NCBI RefSeq assembly: GCF_024339125.1 | Contig: NZ_CP101417.1 | Span: 4,289,001-4,353,000 of the forward strand | From: Xanthomonas hortorum | GTDB taxonomy: Bacteria; Pseudomonadota; Gammaproteobacteria; Xanthomonadales; Xanthomonadaceae | Reading direction: 5' to 3' | DNA length: 64,000 nucleotides | In this document: in pieces, positions 21,159-30,447 of the stretch | Layout of the letters: each line of letters opens with the position of its first letter | Position numbering within the stretch: the stretch's first letter is position 1 | Notes under the pieces: model-generated | What the model was told of the DNA's origin: nothing | Database searches by the model: none | Seen by the model: only the letters and a program-made list of their open reading frames with translations | Position numbers and translations under genes: made by a program

Positions 21159-22052
21159 TCAGCCGCGCGCGTCGGCCTCGGCCAATGCAGCACGCAGGAT
21201 TTCCTTGGCCGGCCCACCATGCTTCTCGTGCTCGAGCGCGAAATGCACCGTGGCCTCGATCAGGCCGATGTGCGCGCCGCAATCGAAACGACGGCCTTCG
21301 AAGCGATACGCATCGACGGTTTCCTGCTGCAGCAGCCCGGCAATCGCATCGGTCAGCTGGATCTCGCCGCCTGCGCCTGCACCGGTTTCTTCGAGCAGTT
21401 CGAAGATCTTCGGGCTGAGCACGTAACGACCGACCACTGCCAGATTGCTCGGTGCCACTTCCGGCTTGGGCTTTTCGACGATGGCGTTAATACGCCCCTT
21501 GCGACCATCGAATGCATCGGTAGCCACGATGCCGTAACTGGCGGTCTTGTCATGCGGCACGTCTTCAACGGCGATGACGCTGCCGCCGGACGCTTCGGCC
21601 ACATCGGCCATCTGGGTCAGCGCACCAGCACCGCGGTTCCAGATGAGATCGTCAGGCAACAACACCGCGAACGGCTCGTCGCCGACCACGGCCTTAGCGC
21701 ACAGCACCGCATGACCCAGACCCAGTGCCTCGGCCTGCGTCACGAAAATGGCGCGCACGCCTTCGGGCAATGCATGACGCACCAGCTCCAGCTGTTCGAG
21801 CTTGCCGGCGCGCTCGAGCTTCTGCTCAAGCTCGTAGGCCTTGTCGAAGTAGTCGGCGATCGAGTGCTTGTAGCGATTGGTCACGAAGATCAGCGTATCG
21901 CAACCGGCCTGGATGGCCTCGTCGACGGCGTACTGGATCAACGGTTTGTCGATGATTGGCAGCATTTCTTTCGGCACCGTCTTGGTTGCCGGAAGAAAGC
22001 GGGTCCCAAGACCTGCGACGGGGAATACGGCCTTGCGAATACGCTTGCTCAT
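21159..22052 (-). CDS. galU: UTP-glucose-1-phosphate uridylyltransferase
   Basis: A 297-residue nucleotidyltransferase making UDP-glucose for LPS, xanthan and periplasmic glucans. The family signature GLGTRFLPATKTVPKEML lies at residues 14-31, followed by KPLIQYAVDEAIQAG. Downstream are VLLPDDLIWN and IVEKPKPEVAPSNLAVVGRY. The length matches other GalU proteins. The ATG overlaps the stop of the upstream dehydratase gene by one base (TAATG). It is the last gene of the cmk-to-galU cluster. Confidence 0.97.
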   Translation of the reverse strand: MSKRIRKAVFPVAGLGTRFLPATKTVPKEMLPIIDKPLIQYAVDEAIQAGCDTLIFVTNRYKHSIADYFDKAYELEQKLERAGKLEQLELVRHALPEGVRAIFVTQAEALGLGHAVLCAKAVVGDEPFAVLLPDDLIWNRGAGALTQMADVAEASGGSVIAVEDVPHDKTASYGIVATDAFDGRKGRINAIVEKPKPEVAPSNLAVVGRYVLSPKIFELLEETGAGAGGEIQLTDAIAGLLQQETVDAYRFEGRRFDCGAHIGLIEATVHFALEHEKHGGPAKEILRAALAEADARG

Positions 22053-23959
22053 TAAAGTCTTCTGACCTCACGTGCGGGGAATGGAACGACCGTATCAGAT
22101 CGCGTGTCGACTTTCCGTCGAGCAGCCGCAAAATCCGGCATCAGACTGCCCAACACAGTCTCCATTGCCTTGATGTCATAGCGGTTAACCGCCTCACGCA
22201 AGCGCGTCACCAGCTGCAACACCTGCTCGTGCGAGAACTCGCGCACACCGGCTTCCAGGATCTTGGGATGCGCGGTGGGGCGATAGTCTTCGTCCGAATA
22301 GAACAGCGTTTCATGCAGCTTCTCGCCCGGACGCAAGCCGGTATAGAGAATCGCCACATCCTTGCCCGGCTGCTTGCCGGCAAGCCGAATCATCTGCTCG
22401 GCCAGCAAACGGATCGGCACCGGCTCGCCCATGTCCAATGTGTAGATCGCACCATGCGAAGCGGAGGCAGCGGCCTGCACCACCAACTGGCAGGCTTCGG
22501 GAATGGTCATGAAGTAACGCGTCACATCCGGGTGCGTCACCGTGACCGGCCCGCCCTGACGGATCTGCTCACGGAACAACGGCACCACGCTGCCGGCCGA
22601 ATCCAGCACGTTGCCGAAGCGCACCGTGATGAAGCGCGTCGGCGCATCGCGGGCGTCAAGACTCTGGCAGATCATCTCGGCGTAGCGCTTGCTCGCGCCC
22701 AGCACATTGACCGGCTCGACGGCCTTGTCGGTCGAGATGAAGACGAAGGTCTCGATGCGCGCACGCTGACAGGCGCGCGCCACGTTCTCGGTTGCCAGCA
22801 CGTTGTTGCGCACCGCTTCGCGCAACTGTTCTTCCAGCAACGGCACCTGCTTGTAGGCGGCGGCATGGAACACCGCATCCGGGGTCGCAGTGTTCAGCGC
22901 ATACGCGACCACAGCCGGGTCGCCGCAATCGCCGAGCACGCGCACCACTTCGATATCGGGGAACAGCCGGCGCAGATCCGAATCGATGGTCAGCAATGCC
23001 AGCTCGTCGATTTCCAGCAGCACAATCCGACGCGCACCATGCCGCGCGCACTGGCGGCAGACTTCCGAGCCAATCGAACCGCCAGCACCGGTGACCATCA
23101 CCGTCTTGTTGGTCAGCCAATCGCGGATCAGGCGCCAATCGGGCGTGACCGGCTTGCGATTGAGCAGGTCCTCGATCGCGACCTCCTTCAATTCGCCAGG
23201 CAAGGAGCGCCCTTCCAGCACATTGATCAGCTTGGGCACCATACGGAACGGCAAACCGGTGCTTTCGCAGATCGCCACCACGCGCTGCATCCCCGAAGCA
23301 TCCAGCGACGGGATCGCGATCACCAGCAACTTGGCCGCCGTCTCCTTGGCGATCGATGCGGCCTGATCCAGGTTACCCAGGACGTTGAGGCCCTGGATCT
23401 TGGCGCCATGCAGATTGCTGGCGTCGTCCAGATACCCGACCGGTACGAACGTGCCGCTACGACGAAGATCGCGCACCAGCCCTTCGGCAGCGCGACCGGC
23501 GCCCAGGATCAACACGCGCTGCGCGGCATCGCCGGAATGCGCGATCTGATAATCCTTCCAGGCGCGATACAGCAGCCGCGGCGTCCCCAGCAATGCCGAC
23601 AGCGCGAACGGATAGACCACCAGCACAGACAGCGGCACCCCATCCAGGCGGTCGTAAGACAGCGCCAGCACGATCGCGACCAGGCCAAGGAAACTGGACT
23701 TGAAGATATTCCACAGGTCCGGCACCGAGGCGAATCGCCACAGCCCGCGATACAGCCCCATCTTCCAGAACACCAGTCCCTGCGCGACCAGCACCACCGC
23801 AGTGCGCCAATCCCACAGTGGAAGGTCGGGCGCGTCGCGCAGCATGGAGTAGCGGCCGGCATGCAGCAGTTGCCAGCACACCCAGACCATCAACAGGTCG
23901 TGCAGCACGACTGCCGCTTGCGGCAACACTTTGGTCAAACGGTCACGCCAGGAAATCAT
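22052..23959 (-). CDS. Membrane nucleotide-sugar 4,6-dehydratase (WbpM/CapD type)
   Basis: A 635-residue protein. Four N-terminal membrane helices are followed by a degenerate Rossmann domain (about 145-270). The catalytic short-chain dehydrogenase domain begins at VMVTGAGGSIGSEVCRQ near 290. It has FHAAAYKQVPLLE, STDKAVEPVNVLGASKR (K in place of the usual active-site Tyr region, as in WbpM) and a RFGNVLDSAGSVVP segment. Such enzymes convert UDP-GlcNAc to 4-keto-6-deoxy sugars for O-antigen and related glycans. It sits between the WecA-like transferase and galU, all on one strand. Confidence 0.93.
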   Translation of the reverse strand: MISWRDRLTKVLPQAAVVLHDLLMVWVCWQLLHAGRYSMLRDAPDLPLWDWRTAVVLVAQGLVFWKMGLYRGLWRFASVPDLWNIFKSSFLGLVAIVLALSYDRLDGVPLSVLVVYPFALSALLGTPRLLYRAWKDYQIAHSGDAAQRVLILGAGRAAEGLVRDLRRSGTFVPVGYLDDASNLHGAKIQGLNVLGNLDQAASIAKETAAKLLVIAIPSLDASGMQRVVAICESTGLPFRMVPKLINVLEGRSLPGELKEVAIEDLLNRKPVTPDWRLIRDWLTNKTVMVTGAGGSIGSEVCRQCARHGARRIVLLEIDELALLTIDSDLRRLFPDIEVVRVLGDCGDPAVVAYALNTATPDAVFHAAAYKQVPLLEEQLREAVRNNVLATENVARACQRARIETFVFISTDKAVEPVNVLGASKRYAEMICQSLDARDAPTRFITVRFGNVLDSAGSVVPLFREQIRQGGPVTVTHPDVTRYFMTIPEACQLVVQAAASASHGAIYTLDMGEPVPIRLLAEQMIRLAGKQPGKDVAILYTGLRPGEKLHETLFYSDEDYRPTAHPKILEAGVREFSHEQVLQLVTRLREAVNRYDIKAMETVLGSLMPDFAAARRKVDTRSDTVVPFPAREVRRL

Positions 23960-23972
23960 AAAAGTCCATTAC

Positions 23973-24947
23973 TCAGGAATTGCGCAGTCCATCGCGCAGA
24001 AAGTGCCAGATCGCGGTAGCACCCGCAGCCCAGGTCAGGGCACCGACCACCTGCATGCAAACCGGATCATGACGAATTAACACATACAAGCAGAACGCAG
24101 CGACGCTGAAAGCGAAATAAACACCCGTTACCGGAACGTGCGTCTCAAGCCGGCGTGCAAGTCGTTGATAGACGTGCTGAGCATGCGGCTCCCACCAACG
24201 TTGCCCGGCGAGCATGCGAGACAGCAACGTGAAGCCTGCGTCTACGAGAAATGCGGTCAATGGCAGCCAACCGATCCACCAGCTCACCTGCCCCGTCGCT
24301 ACGGTGAGTGCGAGCAACGCGGCCAGCACATATCCCAGCGCGCCACTGCCGCCATCGCCCAGAAAAATGCGCGCGCGCGGAAAATTGAACGGCAAGAACC
24401 CCAGGCAGGACGCCGCAACTGCAAGACCCGCCCATGCCCATGCGCCGGGTAGGACAAACGCAAATGCCAACGCCGCCAAGGCCGCCTGGCTGGAAGCCAG
24501 ACCGTTGATGCCGTCCATGAAATTCCAGACGTTGATCAACACGACAGACGCCACTGCGCTGAGCACGCCATCCCAGACATTGCCAGTGGAGTGACTGACC
24601 AAGACTCCCAACGACGCCGATGCCGTCAGATGGATCGCAAAACGCAGCCTGGCCGACAGTGGACGATGGTCGTCCCACCAACCCACGCCCGCCACCAGTA
24701 CCAGCCCGACGGCGAACCAGCCAATGACCATGCGAGCAGCCGGCCAGAACACCGTGGCAGCGATGCAACCCAGCAGGATTGCCGCCACGATCGCCATGCC
24801 ACCGCCACGCGGGGTCGCGATCACATGACTGCGGCGCTCGCCCGGCTGATCCAGCAGGCGGCGATGCAAGGCATAACGGCGCAACAGCCAAGTTCCCAGC
24901 GCTGCGACCACCAGGTGCGACAGGCACCACAGCCAGACCTGCGGCAT
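23973..24947 (-). CDS. Undecaprenyl-phosphate sugar-1-phosphate transferase (WecA/WbpL type)
   Basis: A 324-residue polytopic membrane protein of the MraY/WecA family. It carries the family acidic motifs GWWDDHRP, VWNFMDGINGLA and RIFLGDGGSGALG, and the cytoplasmic loop with PHAQHVYQRLARR. It transfers a HexNAc-1-phosphate from a UDP-sugar to undecaprenyl phosphate, starting O-antigen synthesis. The ATG at 24947 overlaps the lapB stop by one base (TAATG), which fixes the start. The next gene encodes the membrane dehydratase that would supply a 6-deoxy precursor. Confidence 0.92.
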   Translation of the reverse strand: MPQVWLWCLSHLVVAALGTWLLRRYALHRRLLDQPGERRSHVIATPRGGGMAIVAAILLGCIAATVFWPAARMVIGWFAVGLVLVAGVGWWDDHRPLSARLRFAIHLTASASLGVLVSHSTGNVWDGVLSAVASVVLINVWNFMDGINGLASSQAALAALAFAFVLPGAWAWAGLAVAASCLGFLPFNFPRARIFLGDGGSGALGYVLAALLALTVATGQVSWWIGWLPLTAFLVDAGFTLLSRMLAGQRWWEPHAQHVYQRLARRLETHVPVTGVYFAFSVAAFCLYVLIRHDPVCMQVVGALTWAAGATAIWHFLRDGLRNS

Positions 24948-26125
24948 TAGACCACCGCGTAGTTCAACAGCGGTTTGACCGTGCCCCATTCCTTGCAGCT
25001 CGGGCATTGCCAGTGATGCGTCTTGGCGCCGAAGCCGCAGCGGGTGCAGCGGTAGCTTGGGTTACGTACCAGCAGCTGGTCGGTGATGTGCTTGAGATCC
25101 TGCAGCGTGCCAACCGGGTCGCTGCCTTCAGCCAGGGTGAGATCGATCAACGCCGATTCGCCACGTACCGACGGCCGATCCTTGAGCTGGCGCCCCAGGT
25201 ACGCCAACGCAGGCGCCACCCCATCCTGCGCTTCCATCAACTGGGTCAGCGCCAAGACCGGTGCGATGCCGCGATAGTGCTCGGTCATCTCCGACAGGAA
25301 GTTGCGCGCGCCAGCAATGTCGCCGACACGGCGATAGGCCGCCATCAATGCAGGAATGATTTCCGGCAGGTATTCCGGGTCATGCCGCGCCGCTCGTTCG
25401 AATGCGCGTACCGCCGCTTCGTCATGACCGCGCTCGGCTTCGATACGGCCTTCCAGAATGCCCGCACGCACGGACGTACCGTCGGCCTGGTAGGCACGGG
25501 CGACGGCCTGCAGCGCCTCGTCGGTCTTGCTCGAACCGCGATAGCGATCGGCCAGCTCACACTCGAATTGGGAAATCAGCTTGCCCATCGGCTCGCCGGT
25601 GACTTCTTCGTAGCGGGTGGCGTTGTCGATCGCTTTTTCCCAATCGCGCTCGGCCTGATAGATGCCAATCAGGTGCCGCAATGCCTGTGGCGCGCGTTGA
25701 TCCAGCTGCGCCAACTCGGTGAAGACTGTTTCGGCGCGATCCAGCAGACCGGACTTCATGTAGTCCTCGCCCAGCGCCAGCAAGGCCTGCACACGCTGCT
25801 GATCGGTCAGGTCGGCGCGCTGCACCAGCCCCTGATGCAAACGAATCGCACGATCGACTTCACCACGACGACGGAACAGATGCCCCAGCGCGACCTGCGT
25901 TTCGAAGGTTTCCTTGTCCAGTTCGGCGATGTGCAGAAACAGCTCGATCGCCTTGTCCGGCTGCTCGTTGAGCAGATAGTTCAGACCGCGAAAGTAGGTA
26001 CTGGAGAGACGACTGACCTGCGTATCGCCGTGGCGCTGACCGCCACGACGGCCGACGATCCACCCGCCCAGTGCTGCCAGCGGCACAAACAGGAAGAACC
26101 AGATCCACTCGGTCAGAAATTCCAT
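24947..26125 (-). CDS. lapB: Lipopolysaccharide assembly protein B
   Basis: A 392-residue TPR protein anchored by one N-terminal membrane helix (about residues 5-22). At least eight tetratricopeptide-like repeats follow (e.g. YFRGLNYLLNEQPDKAIELF). The C-terminus is a rubredoxin-like metal site CTRCGFGAKTHHWQCPSC. In Escherichia coli LapB (YciM) controls LpxC proteolysis and LPS assembly. The length is nearly that of the E. coli protein. It follows lapA by 6 bases and overlaps the next transferase gene. Confidence 0.96.
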   Translation of the reverse strand: MEFLTEWIWFFLFVPLAALGGWIVGRRGGQRHGDTQVSRLSSTYFRGLNYLLNEQPDKAIELFLHIAELDKETFETQVALGHLFRRRGEVDRAIRLHQGLVQRADLTDQQRVQALLALGEDYMKSGLLDRAETVFTELAQLDQRAPQALRHLIGIYQAERDWEKAIDNATRYEEVTGEPMGKLISQFECELADRYRGSSKTDEALQAVARAYQADGTSVRAGILEGRIEAERGHDEAAVRAFERAARHDPEYLPEIIPALMAAYRRVGDIAGARNFLSEMTEHYRGIAPVLALTQLMEAQDGVAPALAYLGRQLKDRPSVRGESALIDLTLAEGSDPVGTLQDLKHITDQLLVRNPSYRCTRCGFGAKTHHWQCPSCKEWGTVKPLLNYAVV

Positions 26126-26131
26126 ACGTAC

Positions 26132-26437
26132 TTACAGTCCATCGATGGGGCGCGTCTGGACTGCGGCAGGCGCAACGGGCCCGGCGTCGACGCGACTGAC
26201 CGCAACAGCCTTGTTGGCCTGGCGCAATCTGGAATAGAGGGGAATAACCACACTGACCAGCACCATGCCGGCACCGATCAACACACCGACCAGCAGCGCG
26301 ACGATGATCGCGACCCCGGAGGTCGTGTGCACACTTGAGAACAGGAAATCGAGAGTGACATCCTGGGAATTGACCGCACCGATGATCAGACCGGCCAGCA
26401 GGAAGGCCAACATCACCAGCAAGCGAAACACCTTCAT
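26132..26437 (-). CDS. lapA: LapA family membrane protein (DUF1049)
   Basis: A 101-residue inner-membrane protein with two hydrophobic helices (about 6-25 and 41-66), the second in SGVAIIVALLVGVLIGAGMV. The loop contains the family NSQDVTLDFLF. LapA works with LapB in LPS assembly in E. coli. The gene order ihfB-lapA-lapB is the conserved gammaproteobacterial one. Confidence 0.92.
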   Translation of the reverse strand: MKVFRLLVMLAFLLAGLIIGAVNSQDVTLDFLFSSVHTTSGVAIIVALLVGVLIGAGMVLVSVVIPLYSRLRQANKAVAVSRVDAGPVAPAAVQTRPIDGL

Positions 26438-26504
26438 GGACAGACTCCGTCGGGAAGGGGCCTAGCTTAACCGAGCCGACATAAACACAGCGGTAGAACG
26501 ATCT

Positions 26505-26816
26505 TCAATCTGCCGTATCGGCCAGATCGACGGGCACCACGGAGCTGACACGCTCACGTAATTCCTTGCCCGGCTTGAAGTGCGGAACATGCTTGCCCGG
26601 CAGCGCAACCGATTCGCCGGTCTTGGGATTACGCCCCAGACGTGGCGGACGGTAATGCAGCGAAAAACTGCCGAACCCACGGATTTCGATCCGATCACCA
26701 TCGGAGAGCGCTTGCCCCATCATTTCCAGCAGCGACTTGACTGCCAGATCCACGTCGTCCGACTTCAGATGCGCTTGGCGTTGCGCCAGGATTTCAATCA
26801 ATTCGGACTTGGTCAT
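26505..26816 (-). CDS. ihfB: Integration host factor subunit beta
   Basis: A 103-residue HU-family DNA-bending protein. [20 protein letters not shown] starts the helical half. The signature [20 protein letters not shown] covers the DNA-intercalating arm with its conserved Pro. It pairs with IhfA to bend DNA at specific sites. It follows rpsA by 89 bases with a perfect hairpin between, the conserved arrangement. Confidence 0.97.
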   Translation of the reverse strand: MTKSELIEILAQRQAHLKSDDVDLAVKSLLEMMGQALSDGDRIEIRGFGSFSLHYRPPRLGRNPKTGESVALPGKHVPHFKPGKELRERVSSVVPVDLADTAD

Positions 26817-26850
26817 GGGAAGACTTGCTTTTTTCGACTGACACATCGGA

Positions 26851-26877
26851 ATCGGCCCGGGGCAAGCCCGGGCCGAT
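26851..26877 (-). promoter_or_regulatory. GC-rich hairpin between rpsA and ihfB
   Basis: Perfect 11-bp inverted repeat, ATCGGCCCGGG / CCCGGGCCGAT, with a 5-base loop in the rpsA-ihfB spacer. No U-tract follows on the coding strand, so it is more likely an RNA stabiliser, processing site or partial attenuator than a full terminator. Confidence 0.5.
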
Positions 26878-26905
26878 CCATCACGCTCTTGCGAGCGCTA
26901 CGCGC

Positions 26906-28594
26906 TTACTCGGACTTGTTGCTGTTCAACTGTGCACGCAGCAGCGCGCCCAGCTGAGTCATGCCGCCCGACGCTGCGGAAGAGGACTGGTATTCCTCCA
27001 TCGTTTCGCGCATTTCGGCATCGTCCTTGGCCTTGATCGACAGCTGCAGGGTGCGGCCCTTACGGTCCATGCCCACGAACTTGGCTTCGATCTTGTCGCC
27101 GACCTTCAGGTGCTGGGTCGCGTCGTCGACGCGCTCGTTGGCGATGTCGCGTGCAGCGACATAGCCTTCGATGCCGTCGGCCAGGTCGATCGTGGCGCCC
27201 TTGGCGTCCACTTCACGCACCACGCCTTCGACCTTCGAACCCTTCGGGTTGGACGCCATGTACTGGCCGAACGGATCCTGCTCCAGCTGCTTGACGCCCA
27301 GGCTGATGCGCTCACGTTCCGGGTCCACTGCCAGCACAACGGCTTCCAGCGTGTCGCCCTTCTTGTAGTTGCGCACGACATCTTCGCCGGTGGTGTTCCA
27401 GCTGATGTCGGACAGGTGCACCAGACCGTCGATGCCGCCGTCCAGACCGATGAAGATGCCGAAGTCGGTGATCGACTTGATCTGACCGGACACCTTGTCG
27501 TTCTTCTTGTGGGTGGCAGCGAAGGTTTCCCACGGATTGGCGGCAACCTGCTTCATGCCCAGCGAGATGCGGCGACGCTCCTCGTCGACATCCAGCACCA
27601 TCACTTCGACTTCGTCACCAACCTGCACAACCTTGGACGGGTTGACGTTCTTGTTGGTCCAATCCATCTCGGAGACGTGCACCAGACCTTCGACGCCCGG
27701 CTCGATCTCGACGAATGCGCCGTAATCGGTGACGTTGGAGACCTTGCCGAACACGCGGCTGTTGGCCGGGTAACGACGGGCGATGTTGTCCCACGGATCT
27801 TCGCCCAGCTGCTTCAGGCCGAGGCTGACGCGGTTACGCTCGCGATCGAACTTCAACACGCGCACGTCGAGCTCGTCGCCGACATTGACGACTTCGGACG
27901 GATGGCGCACGCGCTTCCAGGCCATGTCGGTGATGTGCAGCAGACCGTCGATACCGCCCAGGTCCACGAATGCGCCGTAATCGGTCAGGTTCTTGACGAC
28001 ACCCTTCAAGATCGCGCCTTCCTGCAGCTTGTCCATCAGCTGCTCGCGCTCTTCCGAATGCTCGCTCTCGACCACTGCACGACGCGAAACCACCACGTTG
28101 TTGCGCTTGCGGTCCAGCTTGATCAGCTTGAACTCGAGTTCCTTGCCTTCCAGGTAGGCCGGGTCGCGCACCGGGCGCACATCCACCAGCGAACCAGGCA
28201 GGAACGCGCGAACATCCTTGATGTCCACGGTGAAACCACCCTTGACCTTGCCGCTGATGCGCCCGGTGATGGTTTCGTTCTTTTCCAACGCCTCTTCCAG
28301 CTCGTCCCACACCATTGCGCGCTTGGCCTTCTCGCGCGACAGCACGGTCTCACCGAAGCCGTTCTCGATGGAATCGAGGGCAACCTTGACTTGGTCGCCT
28401 ACGCCGACATCGATCTCGCCAGCGTCATTACGGAACTGCTCGATCGGCACGATGCCTTCGGACTTCAAGCCAGCGTTGATCACCACCACGTCGCCGCGCA
28501 CTTCCACGACGGTACCGGTGACGATCGAGCCCGGCTTCAGCTTCGCCAGATTGGCTTGACTGGCTTCGAACAGTTCAGCAAAAGATTCTGTCAT
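26906..28594 (-). CDS. rpsA: 30S ribosomal protein S1
   Basis: A 562-residue protein with six S1 (OB-fold) repeats, visible as recurring G-x-V-x-x-x-x-D-[YF]-G-x-F/I-V/I units (e.g. [20 protein letters not shown] and [20 protein letters not shown]). It binds mRNA leaders and allows the 30S subunit to start on weak ribosome sites. Its own ATG is preceded by GAGTAAAATTCAA, with no strong Shine-Dalgarno, as in E. coli rpsA, where S1 represses its own mRNA. It lies between cmk and ihfB. Confidence 0.98.
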   Translation of the reverse strand: MTESFAELFEASQANLAKLKPGSIVTGTVVEVRGDVVVINAGLKSEGIVPIEQFRNDAGEIDVGVGDQVKVALDSIENGFGETVLSREKAKRAMVWDELEEALEKNETITGRISGKVKGGFTVDIKDVRAFLPGSLVDVRPVRDPAYLEGKELEFKLIKLDRKRNNVVVSRRAVVESEHSEEREQLMDKLQEGAILKGVVKNLTDYGAFVDLGGIDGLLHITDMAWKRVRHPSEVVNVGDELDVRVLKFDRERNRVSLGLKQLGEDPWDNIARRYPANSRVFGKVSNVTDYGAFVEIEPGVEGLVHVSEMDWTNKNVNPSKVVQVGDEVEVMVLDVDEERRRISLGMKQVAANPWETFAATHKKNDKVSGQIKSITDFGIFIGLDGGIDGLVHLSDISWNTTGEDVVRNYKKGDTLEAVVLAVDPERERISLGVKQLEQDPFGQYMASNPKGSKVEGVVREVDAKGATIDLADGIEGYVAARDIANERVDDATQHLKVGDKIEAKFVGMDRKGRTLQLSIKAKDDAEMRETMEEYQSSSAASGGMTQLGALLRAQLNSNKSE

Positions 28595-28778
28595 TTGAAT
28601 TTTACTCAGTTGAACACACGGGCGTTGATCGTCGGATTGCGACAGATACGAGCCGCCCAGCCTGTTGGTCGACTCCGGACAGCGAGTCGGTTAAGTAGTC
28701 ATAGAACCGCCACACGGGATGTGCGGCAGAGCCTTGGAACGCCTTACGGTCGGCGGGACGTGCCCGCTTGCGGAACGC
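28595..28778 (-). promoter_or_regulatory. rpsA leader
   Basis: A 184-base spacer between cmk and rpsA. It contains a GC-rich hairpin-forming stretch (CCGCACATCCCGTGTGGCGG near 28706-28725) and lacks a canonical ribosome site before rpsA. By analogy with E. coli this is where promoter and S1 autoregulatory structure would lie; the sequence does not prove it. Confidence 0.4.
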
Positions 28779-29462
28779 TTACGACGACGTGCGAGCGGCT
28801 AACAACCCGACCACACACTGGACGACATCTTCGATTCCCATCCCGCTGGTATCGATCAGCACGGCGTCTTCGGCCGGCCGTAATGGCGCCACCACCCGCT
28901 GCGCATCACGCGCATCGCGAGCCATGATCTCGCGCAGCAGGTCGTCAAAGATAACCGAAACACCCTTTTCCATCAACTGTTTATGGCGACGGCCCGCACG
29001 TTCCTCGGCACTGGCGGTCAGAAAGATCTTGAATGCGGCATCCGGGAAGATCACCGTGCCCATATCGCGCCCATCGGCAACCAGGCCGGGCGCTCGCCTG
29101 AATGCGCGTTGGCGCTCTTTCAGGGCACTGCGCACCTCGGGAATGGCCGCAATTGCAGAGGCCAGCGCACCGGTCGTTTCCAGGCGCAACTCGCTGGTGG
29201 CGTCCACGCCATTGACCAGCACCCGCAGCCCCGCCTCGCCTGCGTCATCGAATTCGACCTTGGTGTCGAAGGTGCAACGCACCAGCGCCGCCGGGTCGGA
29301 CACGTCCAGATCGGCCCAACTCGCTGCAACACCGACGGCGCGGTACAGTGCGCCCGAATCGAGGTAGTGCCAGCCCAACCGCGCGGCCACGATCCGGCTC
29401 ACGGTGCCCTTGCCGGCACCGGAGGGTCCGTCGATGGTGAGGACGGGCGAAAGGTCGGTCAT
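28779..29462 (-). CDS. cmk: Cytidylate kinase
   Basis: A 227-residue nucleoside monophosphate kinase phosphorylating CMP and dCMP. The P-loop is [10 protein letters not shown] at residues 13-22. The CMP-binding and lid segments include [26 protein letters not shown] and [13 protein letters not shown]. It is the first gene of the long minus-strand cluster and ends 184 bases before rpsA, the conserved order. Confidence 0.97.
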   Translation of the reverse strand: MTDLSPVLTIDGPSGAGKGTVSRIVAARLGWHYLDSGALYRAVGVAASWADLDVSDPAALVRCTFDTKVEFDDAGEAGLRVLVNGVDATSELRLETTGALASAIAAIPEVRSALKERQRAFRRAPGLVADGRDMGTVIFPDAAFKIFLTASAEERAGRRHKQLMEKGVSVIFDDLLREIMARDARDAQRVVAPLRPAEDAVLIDTSGMGIEDVVQCVVGLLAARTSS

Positions 29463-29528
29463 TCAGGTTTCCGGAAGGTAATGAAGCGACCAGTGTAGCG
29501 CCGCTCGCAGCGATTCGGATGCAACCAC

Positions 29529-29558
29529 TTGAAAGCACGACGAAAAGCCGGTTAGAAT
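29529..29558 (+). promoter_or_regulatory. Sigma70-like promoter for the L36 gene
   Basis: TTGAAA (29529-29534) and TAGAAT (29553-29558) are separated by 18 bases. The -10 is embedded in a small inverted repeat AAGCCGG / CCGGCTT. No Zur-type palindrome is apparent. Confidence 0.6.
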
Positions 29559-29635
29559 TGCCGGCTTAATTCCGGGTGCACCCTCGATAGCGGGCACTCT
29601 TCCATCGAATCCAACCGTTTACGCCGAGGTGTGCC

Positions 29636-29761
29636 ATGAAAGTCCTGTCCTCCCTGAAGTCTGCGAAGACCCGTCACCGCGACTGCAAGGTGGTCCGCCG
29701 CCGTGGCAAGGTGTTCGTGATCTGCAAGTCGAACCCGCGTTTCAAGGCGCGTCAGCGCTAA
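29636..29761 (+). CDS. rpmJ: 50S ribosomal protein L36, zinc-independent (type B, YkgO-like)
   Basis: A 41-residue basic protein starting [20 protein letters not shown] and ending FKARQR. It resembles the E. coli YkgO paralogue rather than canonical RpmJ: only two cysteines (17 and 30) remain of the four-ligand zinc ribbon. Its N-terminal [14 protein letters not shown] matches the C-minus type. It carries its own promoter and a strong terminator, so it is a single-gene unit. Confidence 0.95.
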
Positions 29762-29788
29762 ACCTTTGCTGCGCGTGCAAGACCCGAG

Positions 29789-29812
29789 AAAGCCGCCTTC
29801 GGGCGGTTTTTT
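29789..29812 (+). terminator. Intrinsic terminator of the L36 gene
   Basis: Stem AAAGCCGCC-TTCG-GGCGGTTTT (UUCG tetraloop), 27 bases after the L36 stop, ending in a run of six T. A typical strong rho-independent terminator. Confidence 0.9.
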
Positions 29813-30020
29813 CTTGGCCGATGTTTCCTGGCCGATGGAGACTTCACGGGCATCGTCTTGACGGACACCGTGATGCGCTTGGGTGCGGCGGTCGAGGACG
29901 CCCCGGCGCAGCGTGCCGGAACCTGCACGTCGTCATCGGGCCCAGCACTGGCACCAACGCCTGACCTGGTTTTTTGCTGTAATCACCACTCGAAGTCTTG
30001 TCCACTGGGGAGTAGATGAC

Positions 30021-30356
30021 ATGCGCAACCGTTTGTTTGTGATGCCGCCGATCATGCTGGCAATCGCGCTGATGGGGATCAGTGCCGTTGCCTCGGCCGA
30101 CACACTGTTGGTCGATCGTGCAAAGCAAAAGCCCGCCGCCGCCCTGCCCTTGCGTGGCGACAGCATGAGCCAGGTCGAAGGCCGTTACGGCGCGCCGCAG
30201 GAAAAGTTGGATCCGCGCGGTGGTCAGAAGCGTCAGTGGCCGACCATCCATCGCTGGGTGTATCCGGCTTTTACCGTGTATTTCGAAAAGAGCCGGGTGA
30301 TCGACGTGGTGGCCAATCAGGCCGATGCGAACGAGATCGGGCCCAAGCCGCTTTGA
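30021..30356 (+). CDS. Small exported protein of unknown function
   Basis: A 111-residue protein with a clear signal peptide (MRNRLFVMPPIMLAIALMG, cleavage probably after ASA near residue 26). The mature part contains DSMSQVEGRYGAPQEKLDPR and a hydrophobic strand pair (HRWVYPAFTVYFEKSRVIDV). That layout resembles small periplasmic SmpA/OmlA-like domains (motif VEGRYGAP), but the match is too weak for a name. GGGGAG lies 8 bases before the ATG. It precedes aguA by 91 bases, without clear functional linkage. Confidence 0.72.
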   Translation: MRNRLFVMPPIMLAIALMGISAVASADTLLVDRAKQKPAAALPLRGDSMSQVEGRYGAPQEKLDPRGGQKRQWPTIHRWVYPAFTVYFEKSRVIDVVANQADANEIGPKPL

Positions 30357-30447
30357 TGCGAGTCCCTCGCAAGAGCCCGCACATCCATGTGCGGGGATTG
30401 AATTAACAGCCTGGGCTCGCTTGGGTATCGATAGGTAATTTTCAGGT

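Noticed and set aside
21956-24019. A 687-codon plus-strand frame opposite the WbpM-type gene
   Set aside because: Low-information His/Gln/Arg-rich translation opposite a strongly supported dehydratase.
26825-28927. A 700-codon plus-strand frame opposite rpsA
   Set aside because: Antisense shadow of the repetitive S1 gene, with no start signal or family features.
30369-30405. Terminator between the small exported protein and aguA
   Set aside because: CCCGCACA/TGTGCGGG forms a stem but is followed by GATTGAATT without a U-run, so it is not called.
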